Assembly (NCBI GenBank): GCA_026418275.1
Contig: JAOABQ010000013.1
Coordinates: 123,365-187,364 of the forward strand
Source of the DNA: Clostridia bacterium
GTDB taxonomy: Bacteria; Bacillota; Clostridia; Acetivibrionales; DSM-2933
Length of the DNA: 64,000 bases
Direction: 5' to 3'
Shown here: piece after piece, positions 37,794 through 47,198 of the stretch
Layout of the letters: each line of letters begins with the position of its first letter
Position numbering within the stretch: the first letter of the stretch is position 1
The notes under the pieces: generated by a model
What the model saw: only the letters and a program-made list of their open reading frames with translations
Database searches by the model: none
What the model was told of the DNA's origin: nothing
Program-made: the position numbers and the translations under genes

Positions 37794-40502
37794 ATGAAAA
37801 GGGTCATTTGTGTTGTGGTGTTTTGCATGATGCTTCTTTGTCAAGGGGTATTCGCAGAAGGTACTAACCTGGTTCAAAACCCTGGATTTGAAGAAGTCAG
37901 CAGCAATGCGCCAAATTTCTGGGCTCAGAAAGCCTGGATTCAAGATGCAGGCGTATCAGTGTATGAAGTGGTCTCCAGCGGAGCCCGGAGCGGTAAAAAC
38001 TGTGTAAAGATCACAAGTACCAAGGAAAACGACGCCAGGTATACACAAGAAATCTATGTAAATCCAAACACGCTTTACAAGATTTCCGGCTGGATCAAAA
38101 CAGAAAATATACCTGATGCTCAAAAAGGTGCTAATATCAGCATCTGGATGATTATGGAAACCTCATTGGATGTTAAAGGAACCAGTGATTGGAAGTACGT
38201 AGAAATGTACGGACGGACGGGCAGTGATCAAAAATCCATTCCCCTTACCCTTTCACTGGGAGGACATGGAGCTTTGACTACAGGAACCGCATACTTTGAT
38301 GACATCGCCATTGAGGAAGTAAAAAATGTTCCCCAAGGCTCCAGTATCATCAATTTGTTTTCCTCACCCCAAGGGGGAGATGCCTCTTCCCCAGATACTG
38401 CCAATAATACAAAAAACACCTTATTCATCATTGCCGCTGTTGTAGCGGTCATCATTATTGCTTTGTTTTTTGTCTTCTTGAGTTTAAAAAAATCCTCATC
38501 CCAAGCTTCTCCTGCTGGCAAAACAGCTTTATCCGTACCTTCTTCCGGCAGTAACGACGGACCTATTATATTGGAAAAGGCAGAGGAACAACCCAAGAAA
38601 AAGCTTTCCTCCAAAATGGAAAAAATAGATTACATTATTATGTCGGTCATGACTATTGCTTATCTCATCCTTACACCATTCAATCTCGGGAGCATGGATA
38701 CACCGCAAAAGTACTGGCAGCCTACACAACTTGGTGAGAATGTGATCATCAAGTTTGATAAGCCCTATAGCCTCACCCGCGTAAACTATCACTACGGCTT
38801 CGGAAAGGGTAAATACAGGATTGAGTATTTGGAAAAGGACGGAAAATATAGTCCTATGCTAACCATTGAAATGAAGGATGGAGACTTCTTCAAATGGGCA
38901 AATTCACCCCTATCCGTTACAACCGATCAAATCAGAATCATCGTAGACTCCCTTGATCCCGCCGGCTCAGGCCTGGGAGGTGCTTTAAACGAAATCGCCT
39001 TTTTTGCAGACGGAAGTCAGAAACCGATTAAACTTAGTAAGGACAACATAAAAGAAAAGAAATTCAGTGAAAATGATAAGGGCTCTCCTGAAAACCTGCT
39101 GGATGAGCAAGACCGTGTAGCTTACGCCCCCAACTTTATGAACGGGACCTATTTTGATGAAATTTATCATGCCAGAACAGCCTTTGAACACCTTAACTTA
39201 ATGCCTTTCTATGAAAATACACATCCTCCGTTGGGCAAATTAATCATTGCCGTTGGTATCGGTATTTTCGGAATGAATCCATTCGGATGGAGAATTGCAG
39301 GCGCCCTTTTCGGTGCAGCCATGATTCCCCTTATGTACCTCTTTGGCAAAAAGATGTTCAAGAAACCTTTTTATGCTTTTATATCAGCTTTCTTAATGAT
39401 GTTTGACTTCATGCATTTTACCCAAACCCGTATTGCAACCATCGATACCTACGGGGTTATCTTCGTAATCCTCATGTATTATTTCATGTATGATGCCTTC
39501 ACTAAGAAGTCCTACAACATGAGTTACGCAAAATCCTTAATCCCGCTGCTCATGGCAGGAATTTTCTTTGGTATCGGATCTGCAAGCAAATGGATTGGTG
39601 CTTACGCAGGTGCCGGCCTTGCTGTCTTGTATTTTACTGCTAAAATTCTGGAGTATTTGGATTATGAAAAGGCAAAGGTCCTTTTAAGACGCGGAAAAGC
39701 CGCACTTGCCAGAAAGGATGGAAGTTCCAAAAGAAATATTGCGCTTTATAACTCAGCAGTTACCAGGAATTGGACTCACAATTTCGTATGGAATCATATC
39801 ATACGCACCTCGCTCCTTTGTGTTATCTTCTTTGTTATCATTCCGGTAATCCTTTATGTGTCATCGTATATCCCGATCATGATGACTCCGGGTAATGAAA
39901 GAGGCCTTGAGGATGTTAAAAACTATCAAGTACACATGTACAAATATCACAGCGAGTTGAAAGCGACGCATCCCTTCCAATCTACTGCATCTTCCTGGCC
40001 GCTGGTGGAAAAACCCATTTGGTTCTATGGAGGTGGAGGAGATGTTCCGCAAGGGAAATCATCTACCATCGTATCCATGGGTAACCCTGCAATATGGTGG
40101 GTCGGTATGCTAGCCGTCCTTGCCTCCATCTTTATCTCTATCTGGAAAAGGGATAAAAAGATGATAGTAATTTTTGTCGCCCTGGCCTTTCAATACCTGC
40201 CATGGTTTGGAATTACCCGATGCATATTCATCTATCACTTCTTCTCCAGTGTACCTTTTATGATGCTGTGTATTGTGTATGTAATCAAATTTTTAATCGA
40301 GGACTTCCCGAAAGTAATGCAAAACATGACCTTAAGCAAGAGTGCAGGAGAAACAACTGCCCTTGCAGTGCGATACGGGGTCTATGTGTATCTTGCAATC
40401 GTTGCTCTCCTGTTTATCTGGTTCTACCCTGCGTTATCGGGAATGACTGTAGATAGCGATTATATCGCCTCTTTGAGATGGTTTAAATCTTGGAATTTCT
40501 AA
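37794..40502 (+). CDS. Protein O-mannosyltransferase (GT39) with N-terminal CBM-like modules
   Basis: This large membrane enzyme (902 residues) has a signal peptide (1-21) and a CBM4/9-like module (about 22-170: NPGFEEVSSNAPNFW, GARSGKNCVKIT). A first transmembrane helix lies near 207-228, and an extracytoplasmic discoidin-like region at about 300-400 contains the YW-QPTQLGEN segment. The GT39/PMT catalytic part starts at about 440. The Asp-Glu pair expected in the first loop is in YFDEIYHART, followed by THPPLGKLI. It should transfer mannose (or another sugar) from a polyprenyl-phosphate donor to secreted proteins, which fits glycosylated cellulosomal linkers. The N-terminal modules are an unusual addition. 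Confidence 0.88.
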   Translation: MKRVICVVVFCMMLLCQGVFAEGTNLVQNPGFEEVSSNAPNFWAQKAWIQDAGVSVYEVVSSGARSGKNCVKITSTKENDARYTQEIYVNPNTLYKISGWIKTENIPDAQKGANISIWMIMETSLDVKGTSDWKYVEMYGRTGSDQKSIPLTLSLGGHGALTTGTAYFDDIAIEEVKNVPQGSSIINLFSSPQGGDASSPDTANNTKNTLFIIAAVVAVIIIALFFVFLSLKKSSSQASPAGKTALSVPSSGSNDGPIILEKAEEQPKKKLSSKMEKIDYIIMSVMTIAYLILTPFNLGSMDTPQKYWQPTQLGENVIIKFDKPYSLTRVNYHYGFGKGKYRIEYLEKDGKYSPMLTIEMKDGDFFKWANSPLSVTTDQIRIIVDSLDPAGSGLGGALNEIAFFADGSQKPIKLSKDNIKEKKFSENDKGSPENLLDEQDRVAYAPNFMNGTYFDEIYHARTAFEHLNLMPFYENTHPPLGKLIIAVGIGIFGMNPFGWRIAGALFGAAMIPLMYLFGKKMFKKPFYAFISAFLMMFDFMHFTQTRIATIDTYGVIFVILMYYFMYDAFTKKSYNMSYAKSLIPLLMAGIFFGIGSASKWIGAYAGAGLAVLYFTAKILEYLDYEKAKVLLRRGKAALARKDGSSKRNIALYNSAVTRNWTHNFVWNHIIRTSLLCVIFFVIIPVILYVSSYIPIMMTPGNERGLEDVKNYQVHMYKYHSELKATHPFQSTASSWPLVEKPIWFYGGGGDVPQGKSSTIVSMGNPAIWWVGMLAVLASIFISIWKRDKKMIVIFVALAFQYLPWFGITRCIFIYHFFSSVPFMMLCIVYVIKFLIEDFPKVMQNMTLSKSAGETTALAVRYGVYVYLAIVALLFIWFYPALSGMTVDSDYIASLRWFKSWNF

Positions 40503-40513
40503 CGTATATATTT

Positions 40514-40558
40514 AAAAAAGGATTTATGGCAGTTGTTCTTACCATAAATCCTTTTTTT
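40514..40558 (+). terminator. Terminator after the mannosyltransferase gene
   Basis: AAAAAAGGATTTATGG pairs with CCATAAATCCTTTTTTT around a 12-base loop, ending in a T-run. Confidence 0.9.
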
Positions 40559-40571
40559 GTGCCCTTTGACC

Positions 40572-40650
40572 TTATATTGAACGGGATAAAGCGCTTACAT
40601 TGCACTTTGATTTCCTTGATCTAATATCGTCAAAACTCACTTTACCCATG
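40572..40650 (+). repeat. Interspersed repeat, copy 3 (diverged)
   Basis: This more diverged copy keeps TTATATTGAACGGGATAAAG, TTTGATTTCCTTGAT and TAATATCGT, and has TTACATTGCAC at the place where copy 1 carries the 99-bp insertion. It lies just after the mannosyltransferase terminator. Confidence 0.7.
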
Positions 40651-40697
40651 TTAAACTATTCTCACGGTCTTAATAGAACCTTCAAGGAAAGGATACT

Positions 40698-41846
40698 TCA
40701 TGATGAATCCCCATTCTTGAAACCCACAAAAATAAACCCAAGCACCAAAAGCAGAACTGCCGGGCTTGCCATCGCAATTTGGACACTTATGTTTTCGCCA
40801 ATTACTCCCATCACAAACGGAATGACCATTGTTCCGATTGCCCCGCTTCCAATCAATAGTGAAAAAACAGTACCCGAAGAAGTTTTGTGAAGGCTGCTTC
40901 CGTAAGATACAATGAGGGGCCACTGACTGGAATAGGTTAGACCCATGAGTATAATGATAATCCACAGGGTACTTTCTGAATGAATCCACCCTGACAAAAA
41001 AGTTGCAGCAGCAGATAAAAAAGCCAGTACGGTTATAATGCTTCTTAGCTTAAATCGAAGGGTGATAAACCCGCAGGCTATTCTTCCGACTGTGATGGAA
41101 AGCCAAAAGGCCGCAACCGCAATACTTGATTTCAAGGGATCAAACTTCGCGCTTTCCTTTAGAAAAGTAGACATCCACCCCCAACTTCCAACCTCCGCAC
41201 CTGTATAGAGAAACATACATAAACAAATTGCCAGAAACCCCTTATTTTTTACCAATCCCTTTACCCCAGCCCAGGATATGGGGTCTGTCCCTTTACTTTC
41301 AGGTACTTTTAAAGCCATAAAAACAATGGTAAAAAGACAAGACAGGATGGCCAGTATAAAAAATAAAACCTGCCATTTGATTTTATAGGTTATAAATACC
41401 CCCGCAGCAACAGGACCCATAATAGCCCCCACTCCGAAAAACACATGGGCCAAATTTAAGTAAAAGCTGGGTTTTTCACGGTTTAGATCGGTTACCAGCG
41501 CACTTGCCATACTATCCATAATACCACCGAATCCTCCTATAAAAAACATTGCGATTAAAACCCAATAAAAGTCCGGAGCTAACGGAAATACAAAAATTGC
41601 CGCTGTAAACCCCATCATTGAAAGAGAAATGATCTTCTTCTTTCCAAATTTATCTGCCAATATCCCGCCTATAAGGACAAAAGTGATGAAGCCTACAAAA
41701 TTTACTGTAAATATTAAACCGGATTTGGTCATAGAAAGAGAATATGTATCGGATATTTCGGTTAGAAGCGGGCTGATCACGGTTACCGAAATGGCATATA
41801 AGACTAATAATCCAAAACATACATAGGTCGTTAATTTTTTATTCAA
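40698..41846 (-). CDS. MFS transporter
   Basis: A 382-residue major facilitator protein with about twelve hydrophobic segments. The loop motif after helix 2 (GGILADKFGKKKI) is the MFS signature. The sequence resembles FucP/YfkF-type or drug-resistance permeases, but the substrate is not identifiable. No adjacent regulator suggests one. Confidence 0.85.
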   Translation of the reverse strand: MNKKLTTYVCFGLLVLYAISVTVISPLLTEISDTYSLSMTKSGLIFTVNFVGFITFVLIGGILADKFGKKKIISLSMMGFTAAIFVFPLAPDFYWVLIAMFFIGGFGGIMDSMASALVTDLNREKPSFYLNLAHVFFGVGAIMGPVAAGVFITYKIKWQVLFFILAILSCLFTIVFMALKVPESKGTDPISWAGVKGLVKNKGFLAICLCMFLYTGAEVGSWGWMSTFLKESAKFDPLKSSIAVAAFWLSITVGRIACGFITLRFKLRSIITVLAFLSAAATFLSGWIHSESTLWIIIILMGLTYSSQWPLIVSYGSSLHKTSSGTVFSLLIGSGAIGTMVIPFVMGVIGENISVQIAMASPAVLLLVLGFIFVGFKNGDSS

Positions 41847-41920
41847 TATGATTGACCCTCCAAAATCGTTTTTCCATAGGAATTATAACATACGAAAATT
41901 TGAGAGCAGCAGCCCTCCCT

Positions 41921-42295
41921 CTATCTTACCGCTACCAAAACACATGCTTTGACAGCATCCAGGCCCTTTTCCTGAATTAACTGCATCAACTCGTCATTAT
42001 AGGTTCCCGGTTGAAGCCAGATGTTCTTTATACCGAGCTTTGCAGCCTCTTCTATGACGGGAATTCCTCTTTTCGCGGAAACTACCATATCAATTACTTC
42101 CGGCTTTTCTGGAAGAGAAGACAAATCCGGATAGCATTTATCCCCCTCAATTGTTTGGTACAAGGGATTTACCGCATATACTCTATACCCTTTGGACCTT
42201 AACTTTTTATATATCATATTCCCGTATTTTTCAGGATTTTCATTGGCTCCCACAACAGCCCACACCTTTTTTTCCAGCATCATTTCCTCTTTCAT
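41921..42295 (-). CDS. CoA-binding domain protein (YccU-like)
   Basis: This 124-residue Rossmann protein of the CoA_binding_2 family has WAVVGANENPEKYGN (nucleotide loop), YRVYAVNPLYQTIEG, and the C-terminal NIWLQPGTYNDEL segment. Members bind CoA as the isolated domain of acyl-CoA synthetases; the biological role is not known. It precedes the YigZ gene's stop by 28 bases in the same orientation, so both may be co-transcribed. Confidence 0.88.
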   Translation of the reverse strand: MKEEMMLEKKVWAVVGANENPEKYGNMIYKKLRSKGYRVYAVNPLYQTIEGDKCYPDLSSLPEKPEVIDMVVSAKRGIPVIEEAAKLGIKNIWLQPGTYNDELMQLIQEKGLDAVKACVLVAVR

Positions 42296-42322
42296 AAACT
42301 TTCTCCTTTCACCAAAAACATA

Positions 42323-42979
42323 TTATTCCAAACCTATAATATTTCCTTTCTCATCAAGGGTTATATAACTGGCCTCCCCACGCTCTACAATGGCCCTTGC
42401 GTTGGTTGTCTCCTCAATCACCGCTTCGAAATCCTCTACCAAATCTACAGGTACGAAAACAAAAATCTCAACATCCTGTTCATAAATGATTTCCTTGATT
42501 GTATGTCCCTCGTTTAACAGAAAGCTGTGAAGCTTTCCAAAGAGCGTATACTCGATAATGATTCTAACTTCCCTTGAGAGAAGCTTTCTTACAATCTTTG
42601 AGGCTTCTATGCCAAGTGCAGCACTTTTGCTGTAGGCCCGAATAAGGCCGGCAGCACCAAGGAGCGTACCGCCAAAATACCTAGTAACTACCACAACCAG
42701 GTTTTGGACTCCCATCCTTTTAATCACTTCCAACACAGGAACCCCAGCTGTCCCGGATGGTTCGCCATCATCACTGAATCTTTGTATTATATTATTTCCA
42801 CCTATGAAATAAGAATAAACATTGTGCGTCGCATCCCAGTATTTGGACTTTAATTCCTGGATAAAAGCCAATGCTTCCTCTTCAGTGGAAACCGGTTTTA
42901 CCGAAGCGATAAATTTTGATTTCTTTTCTTCCATTTCAGTTACAGAAAAATTTAAAACTGTTTTATATTCCTTTGCCAA
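42323..42979 (-). CDS. YigZ / IMPACT family protein
   Basis: The protein belongs to the YigZ/UPF0029 family: EKKSKFIASVKPVSTEEEAL, the signature FSDDGEPSGTAGVPVLEVI, and VVTRYFGGTLLGAAGLIRAYS. The C-terminal DUF1949 domain follows. The family is related to eukaryotic IMPACT, a translation regulator, but the bacterial function is unclear. The frame opens at 43006; the TTG at 42979, behind AAGAGGTG, gives the usual start and 218 residues. Confidence 0.9.
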   Translation of the reverse strand: MAKEYKTVLNFSVTEMEEKKSKFIASVKPVSTEEEALAFIQELKSKYWDATHNVYSYFIGGNNIIQRFSDDGEPSGTAGVPVLEVIKRMGVQNLVVVVTRYFGGTLLGAAGLIRAYSKSAALGIEASKIVRKLLSREVRIIIEYTLFGKLHSFLLNEGHTIKEIIYEQDVEIFVFVPVDLVEDFEAVIEETTNARAIVERGEASYITLDEKGNIIGLE

Positions 42980-43020
42980 TTGGAAACACCTCTTAAATAT
43001 AAGCAATTTCTCTCATAGAT

Positions 43021-43061
43021 GATAAAATAAAAGACAGCCAAAAGCTGTCTTTTATTTTATC
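43021..43061 (-). terminator. Terminator after the Nudix gene
   Basis: GATAAAATAAAAGACAGC pairs perfectly with GCTGTCTTTTATTTTATC around a 5-base loop. It lies 36 bases past the Nudix gene stop, and the arms supply a T-run on either strand. Confidence 0.85.
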
Positions 43062-43096
43062 ATTTTTCCCTTTGTTTTTATATAAGAAATTCGGGA

Positions 43097-43513
43097 TTAA
43101 GAGGCTTGTTCCTTAAATCTTTTGAAGGACAAGTATACCAATGATTTATCTTGGCTGTATGTAACAAGGTTCATGGCTTCCTGGATTTCAAAAAAACCTC
43201 CGTCGGTAAACTTATCCTCATGATTTACTATATATTTGTCTGTTGGGGATTTCATTATATACCAAGTAATTTTATTACACACCGGTCTTTGTCTGGATAC
43301 AGAAAAGAATTCATAACTTGTTCTACCTGCTGGAGATACAATTTCTGCAGAAATCCCAGTCTCTTCCTTCACTCGTTGTAAAGCAACTTCATAGGTCATG
43401 TCACCGTTTCTCATAACCCCCTTTGGAAGAACCCATTCGCCTTTTTCATTCTTTAGGAGGAATACCCTGTCGTTATAAAAAACAACTCCCCCCGCACAAT
43501 TTCTAACCAGCAT
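43097..43513 (-). CDS. Nudix hydrolase family protein with altered Nudix box
   Basis: The 138 residues (start at the ATG at 43513, behind AAGGGGG; an earlier ATG overlaps the Shine-Dalgarno) fit the Nudix fold: NCAGGVVFYNDRVFLLKN, EWVLPKGVMRNGD, then the helix ALQRVKEETGIS. The consensus GX5EX7REUXEEXGU is partly changed: Asp replaces the first Glu, and Gln-Arg replaces Arg-Glu. The Glu-Glu pair and the final Gly are kept. It may hydrolyse a nucleoside diphosphate derivative, but the changes in metal ligands leave activity open. Confidence 0.82.
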   Translation of the reverse strand: MLVRNCAGGVVFYNDRVFLLKNEKGEWVLPKGVMRNGDMTYEVALQRVKEETGISAEIVSPAGRTSYEFFSVSRQRPVCNKITWYIMKSPTDKYIVNHEDKFTDGGFFEIQEAMNLVTYSQDKSLVYLSFKRFKEQAS

Positions 43514-43560
43514 AACAAAAACCCCCTTCATTTATTATTGGTAAGCTAAAAGCTAACCTG

Positions 43561-43597
43561 AATAAAAAAAATTGTTAATATGAATTAACAATTTTTA
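43561..43597 (-). terminator. Terminator after hflX
   Basis: AAAATTGTTAAT pairs with ATTAACAATTTT, and on the minus strand a run of eight T follows. It lies about 80 bases past the hflX stop. Confidence 0.7.
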
Positions 43598-43678
43598 TAT
43601 ATATATGATATCTTATGAACGACTATTACTCAACGTCCGGGAAATAGTGATTATTCAGTTTTTTTAATCTTTTTGGCA

Positions 43679-45499
43679 CTATTTTAACGAAATAATAAAA
43701 TTCCTTATTTTATCAGTTTTTATTTTTTTTACAATCGCAGTTAAACATACGCCTGTATCTTTATATTCACTTTGGAGTACCTTCCCATTCTCATGAAGAT
43801 AGGGAACTACCCATCCTTCGCTGTAAGGCACGAGCAGGCTGATTTCCACCTCATCAAAGGACAGCATTTCGGAAATCCCCTTTAAAAGGCTGTCAATACC
43901 CATTCCTGTTGCCGCAGAGACCTCAAAAACCCGGTCTTCCTTCTTTACAGCCGGCATGATCAGGCTTCCTTGAACCAAGTCGACTTTATTGAGCACCAGA
44001 ATAACCGGTTTATTTAAAGCTCCCAAACCGTTTAAAATATCATAAACAACGGCCATCTGTTCCTCAATCTCCTCACTGGATACATCCACAACATGCATGA
44101 GCAGGTCTGCAAAGACCGCCTCCTCAAGGGTTGATTTAAAAGCCTCAATCAGCTCGTGAGGAAGCTTCCTGATAAAGCCTACCGTATCTATAAATAGAAC
44201 TTCCCGTCCGTTAGGCAGCTCCAACTTTCGTGTAGTTGGGTCCAGTGTGGCAAAAAGTTTGTCCTCCGCCAAAACATCCGATTTGCAAACAGCATTCATC
44301 AAGGTCGACTTTCCTACATTGGTATAACCAACTAAAGCAATGGTGGGAACCTGATTTTTTTTCCGGCTTTCACGCAGCATTCCCCGCCTGCTGCTGATAT
44401 TTCGAAGCTCCGACTCTAAAAAACCGATTCTCCTCTTAATATGCCGACGGTCCACCTCCAGCTTTTTCTCTCCGGGTCCTCTCGTTCCTATACCTCCTCC
44501 CAGCCTGGACAGCTGGTTACCCAGCCCGATAAGTCTGGGGAGGCGGTACTTTAGTTGGGCTAATTCTACCTGGATTTTCCCTTCACTGGATCTGGCCCGC
44601 TGTGCAAAGATATCCAAAATCAAGGTATTCCGGTCAATCACTTTTACACCGACAACCTCTTCAAGGTTCCTAACCTGCGCCCCGGACAATTCATCGTCGA
44701 AAATTACCACGTTCGCGTTAAGAGCCTGCCTAAGAAGCCCGATCTGCTCTGCCATTCCTTTTCCAATATAAAATGCAGAATCCTGTACAGCCCTTTTTTG
44801 CAGAATTTTATGGACTATATTGACTCCGGCTGTACGGGCTAATTCTTCCAGTTCATCCAAGAGCCGCTCTCCCTCGCTTTTGCCGCCGATCATCCTGCCG
44901 GACCTGGTTTCCAGTCCTACCAGGATGGCACGTTCCTCTATATCCTGCAGATAAAAAACTGCCGAAGATGATTTATCCCGTTCTTTGATCACCGAAAAGA
45001 TACTCTGCAGTTGACTGCTTCCTGGATGAAAAGGACCGTAAATATCCGCCTTAGCCAGGTCACCGTTTTCATCCGCTATAGGAACTGCCGCGTAAATGTC
45101 TGTGACGTTTCCATCCTTTACCCCAATAGCCATCATGGCATCCAGTCTTAAATTGAGGAGCGAGCTTATATCAACAGAAGACAGCCTGCCGTCACCATTG
45201 GGGTGGGTATGCACACACCGGATCCCCGACAGTCTGTTTTTTGCTTTCCTTCCATCCACTTGAGGCAGCGAAACGGTACCGCTGTCTCCAACACTAACCT
45301 CTATAATGTTACCTTTTCTATTGATATAAACCGCAATTTCACGATTTGTTTTGTAAGTCAGTTCTGCCATCTTTAAGGTAAGTTCTATTGGCAGCAGCTC
45401 CCCTTTATCAAACTCCACCAGATATAAACTTTCAATTTCATTGATGAGTGAGTCTTTTAACGACTCAATATTGCCATTAATTTGATTAATATTGCTCAC
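43679..45499 (-). CDS. hflX: HflX GTPase with N-terminal JAMM-like extension
   Basis: The C-terminal 400 residues are HflX, a ribosome-associated GTPase that splits stalled ribosomes. Landmarks are FYIGKGMAEQIG, the glycine-rich linker GGGIGTRGPGEKKLEVDRR, Walker A GYTNVGKST (391-399), DTVGFIRKLP and NKVDLV. At 606 residues it is about 190 longer than usual. The extra N-terminus holds H97-T-H99 and S107-x-x-D110 (HxH-x7-SxxD) with a Glu at about 67, which is the JAMM/MPN+ zinc metalloprotease pattern. No partner gene is adjacent. The extension's activity is inferred only from the motif. Confidence 0.93.
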   Translation of the reverse strand: MSNINQINGNIESLKDSLINEIESLYLVEFDKGELLPIELTLKMAELTYKTNREIAVYINRKGNIIEVSVGDSGTVSLPQVDGRKAKNRLSGIRCVHTHPNGDGRLSSVDISSLLNLRLDAMMAIGVKDGNVTDIYAAVPIADENGDLAKADIYGPFHPGSSQLQSIFSVIKERDKSSSAVFYLQDIEERAILVGLETRSGRMIGGKSEGERLLDELEELARTAGVNIVHKILQKRAVQDSAFYIGKGMAEQIGLLRQALNANVVIFDDELSGAQVRNLEEVVGVKVIDRNTLILDIFAQRARSSEGKIQVELAQLKYRLPRLIGLGNQLSRLGGGIGTRGPGEKKLEVDRRHIKRRIGFLESELRNISSRRGMLRESRKKNQVPTIALVGYTNVGKSTLMNAVCKSDVLAEDKLFATLDPTTRKLELPNGREVLFIDTVGFIRKLPHELIEAFKSTLEEAVFADLLMHVVDVSSEEIEEQMAVVYDILNGLGALNKPVILVLNKVDLVQGSLIMPAVKKEDRVFEVSAATGMGIDSLLKGISEMLSFDEVEISLLVPYSEGWVVPYLHENGKVLQSEYKDTGVCLTAIVKKIKTDKIRNFIISLK

Positions 45500-45581
45500 C
45501 TCAAAACATTTGTTATTTATTGCCTACTTCTTAGTTATTTTATATAAGTTTTTCCCTTCTGTCTACATCTTGGTATATAAA

Positions 45582-46820
45582 TCAATTCTTCTTATGCGAC
45601 AGTAGATAGATTAGAGGTATGAATAGTAAGATTACCGCTCCACTTGCAATAAACCCAACCCGTGCTCCAAACTTGTCTGCGATACTGCCCGCAAAAAGGT
45701 TTCCGATAGGTGAAGTGCCTGCAAATAAAAGGGTATAAAAGCTTGTCACCCTTCCCCGATATGCATCACTTGCATTTAACTGCATGGTGGAATTGGCAGT
45801 GGTAAAAAAGGAAGTAATAAAAAGCCCGGCAACTGCAATCACAACTGCTGTAAAATAAAAGGTACTTGTAGCCCCTAAAATGATTAGTAGAACAGCCGTA
45901 ATCATAGATGTTTGCCAAATTGTAAACCCACTTTTCCCTTTTCCGCTTTTGGCTGCTATGATCAGTGCCCCGCTTAAGCAGCCAATGCCCATGAAAGACA
46001 TTAAAAGGCCAAAACCTGTTTCACCCTGATTTAGTACAGTTTTTACAAACACAGGTACCAGAACGCTGAAATTAACTGCAAATATCCCCATGACAGCAAC
46101 CGTTAAAAGGGTACTTAATAATAGCTTAAACTGACAAATATATTGAATCCCCTCGGATATTTCCTTGAAAATGTTTTTTTTCAAACCTTCTTTTTTCCCA
46201 TAAGATCTTGAGGAAATCATCCCCAAACCTAACAAAACCGGAATAAAGCTGATTCCATTAATAAAAAAACAAAAACCGATGCCCGAGTACCCCATCAATA
46301 AACCTGCAAGTGCAGGTCCTATGATTCTAGCAGCATTAAACACGGCTGAATTTAACGCTATAGCGTTTAAAAGGTCTTTTTTTCCCACCAACTCAATCAT
46401 AAAGGATTGCCTTGCCGGCATGTCAATCGTATTTACAAAGCCGCTGATTCCGGCAATGACAAGTACCTGCCAGTACCTGATCCAATCCATCCAAATTAAA
46501 AAAGCCAGCAGCAGTGCAAGGGTCATATATATGATCTGAGTACCAATGATCATTTTCTTCTTGGAAAAACGGTCTATCAGTACACCCGCAAAAAGAGAAA
46601 ACAGCAGCATAGGGGTAAACTGCATGGCACCCGCAAGGCCCAATAAAAAGGGGGATTGGGTAAGCTTATACACCAGCCAGGCTTGACTTACATTCTGTAC
46701 CCAGGTCCCTGTTAATGAAAAACATTGTCCAAACCAAAAATATCTGAAATCCCTGTGGTCTAATGCGGAAAACGAGTAGTGAAGCTTTCTTCCAATGTTT
46801 GAAAAGATATTCTGTACCAT
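45582..46820 (-). CDS. MFS transporter (DHA3-type efflux)
   Basis: A 12-helix major facilitator of about 412 residues. DFRYFWFGQCFSLTGTWVQ at the start and FAGVLIDRFSKKKMI after helix 2 match the DHA3/macrolide-efflux-like group. The substrate is unknown. The frame opens with a GTG at 46829, but GGGGTGAGG is better placed for the ATG at 46820. It precedes hflX in the same orientation with an 80-base gap. Confidence 0.85.
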   Translation of the reverse strand: MVQNIFSNIGRKLHYSFSALDHRDFRYFWFGQCFSLTGTWVQNVSQAWLVYKLTQSPFLLGLAGAMQFTPMLLFSLFAGVLIDRFSKKKMIIGTQIIYMTLALLLAFLIWMDWIRYWQVLVIAGISGFVNTIDMPARQSFMIELVGKKDLLNAIALNSAVFNAARIIGPALAGLLMGYSGIGFCFFINGISFIPVLLGLGMISSRSYGKKEGLKKNIFKEISEGIQYICQFKLLLSTLLTVAVMGIFAVNFSVLVPVFVKTVLNQGETGFGLLMSFMGIGCLSGALIIAAKSGKGKSGFTIWQTSMITAVLLIILGATSTFYFTAVVIAVAGLFITSFFTTANSTMQLNASDAYRGRVTSFYTLLFAGTSPIGNLFAGSIADKFGARVGFIASGAVILLFIPLIYLLSHKKN

Positions 46821-47070
46821 GCACCTCACCCCATTGATCCTATTATCCCGTCTTACAGGATAGAAATAAATAAACTATGCTTTACTGAAACAGCTAAAAA
46901 ATCCTGGGATTGGGAACTATTTCAGTACAACAAATTTTAATTTCAATTATACTACTCCTGAGTACTTTTATTGTCAACTCTATTGTAGCCTGTTCATAAG
47001 GGTTTATGCAGTTTCTCTTCGCAAAATGGCCGACTTATTGTAAAAAATCTATGAATACCGCGCTTATATA

Positions 47071-47169
47071 TAGATAACGAAGTGTAAATATAGTAAAATT
47101 CGAGACATGAAATACCTGGTTTACTTAGGTGTCAGAAATCGAAATTTTACTTTTACATTTCGTTATCTA
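47071..47169. mobile_element. 99-bp hairpin element (MITE-like), copy B
   Basis: Same length as copy A and in opposite orientation. Its ends are clean inverted repeats (TAGATAACGAA and TTCGTTATCTA), flanked on both sides by TA (47069-47070 and 47170-47171). About 93% identity to copy A indicates recent spread. Confidence 0.82.
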
Positions 47170-47198
47170 TAACATTGGGCTGCTTATCTCCATATAAA

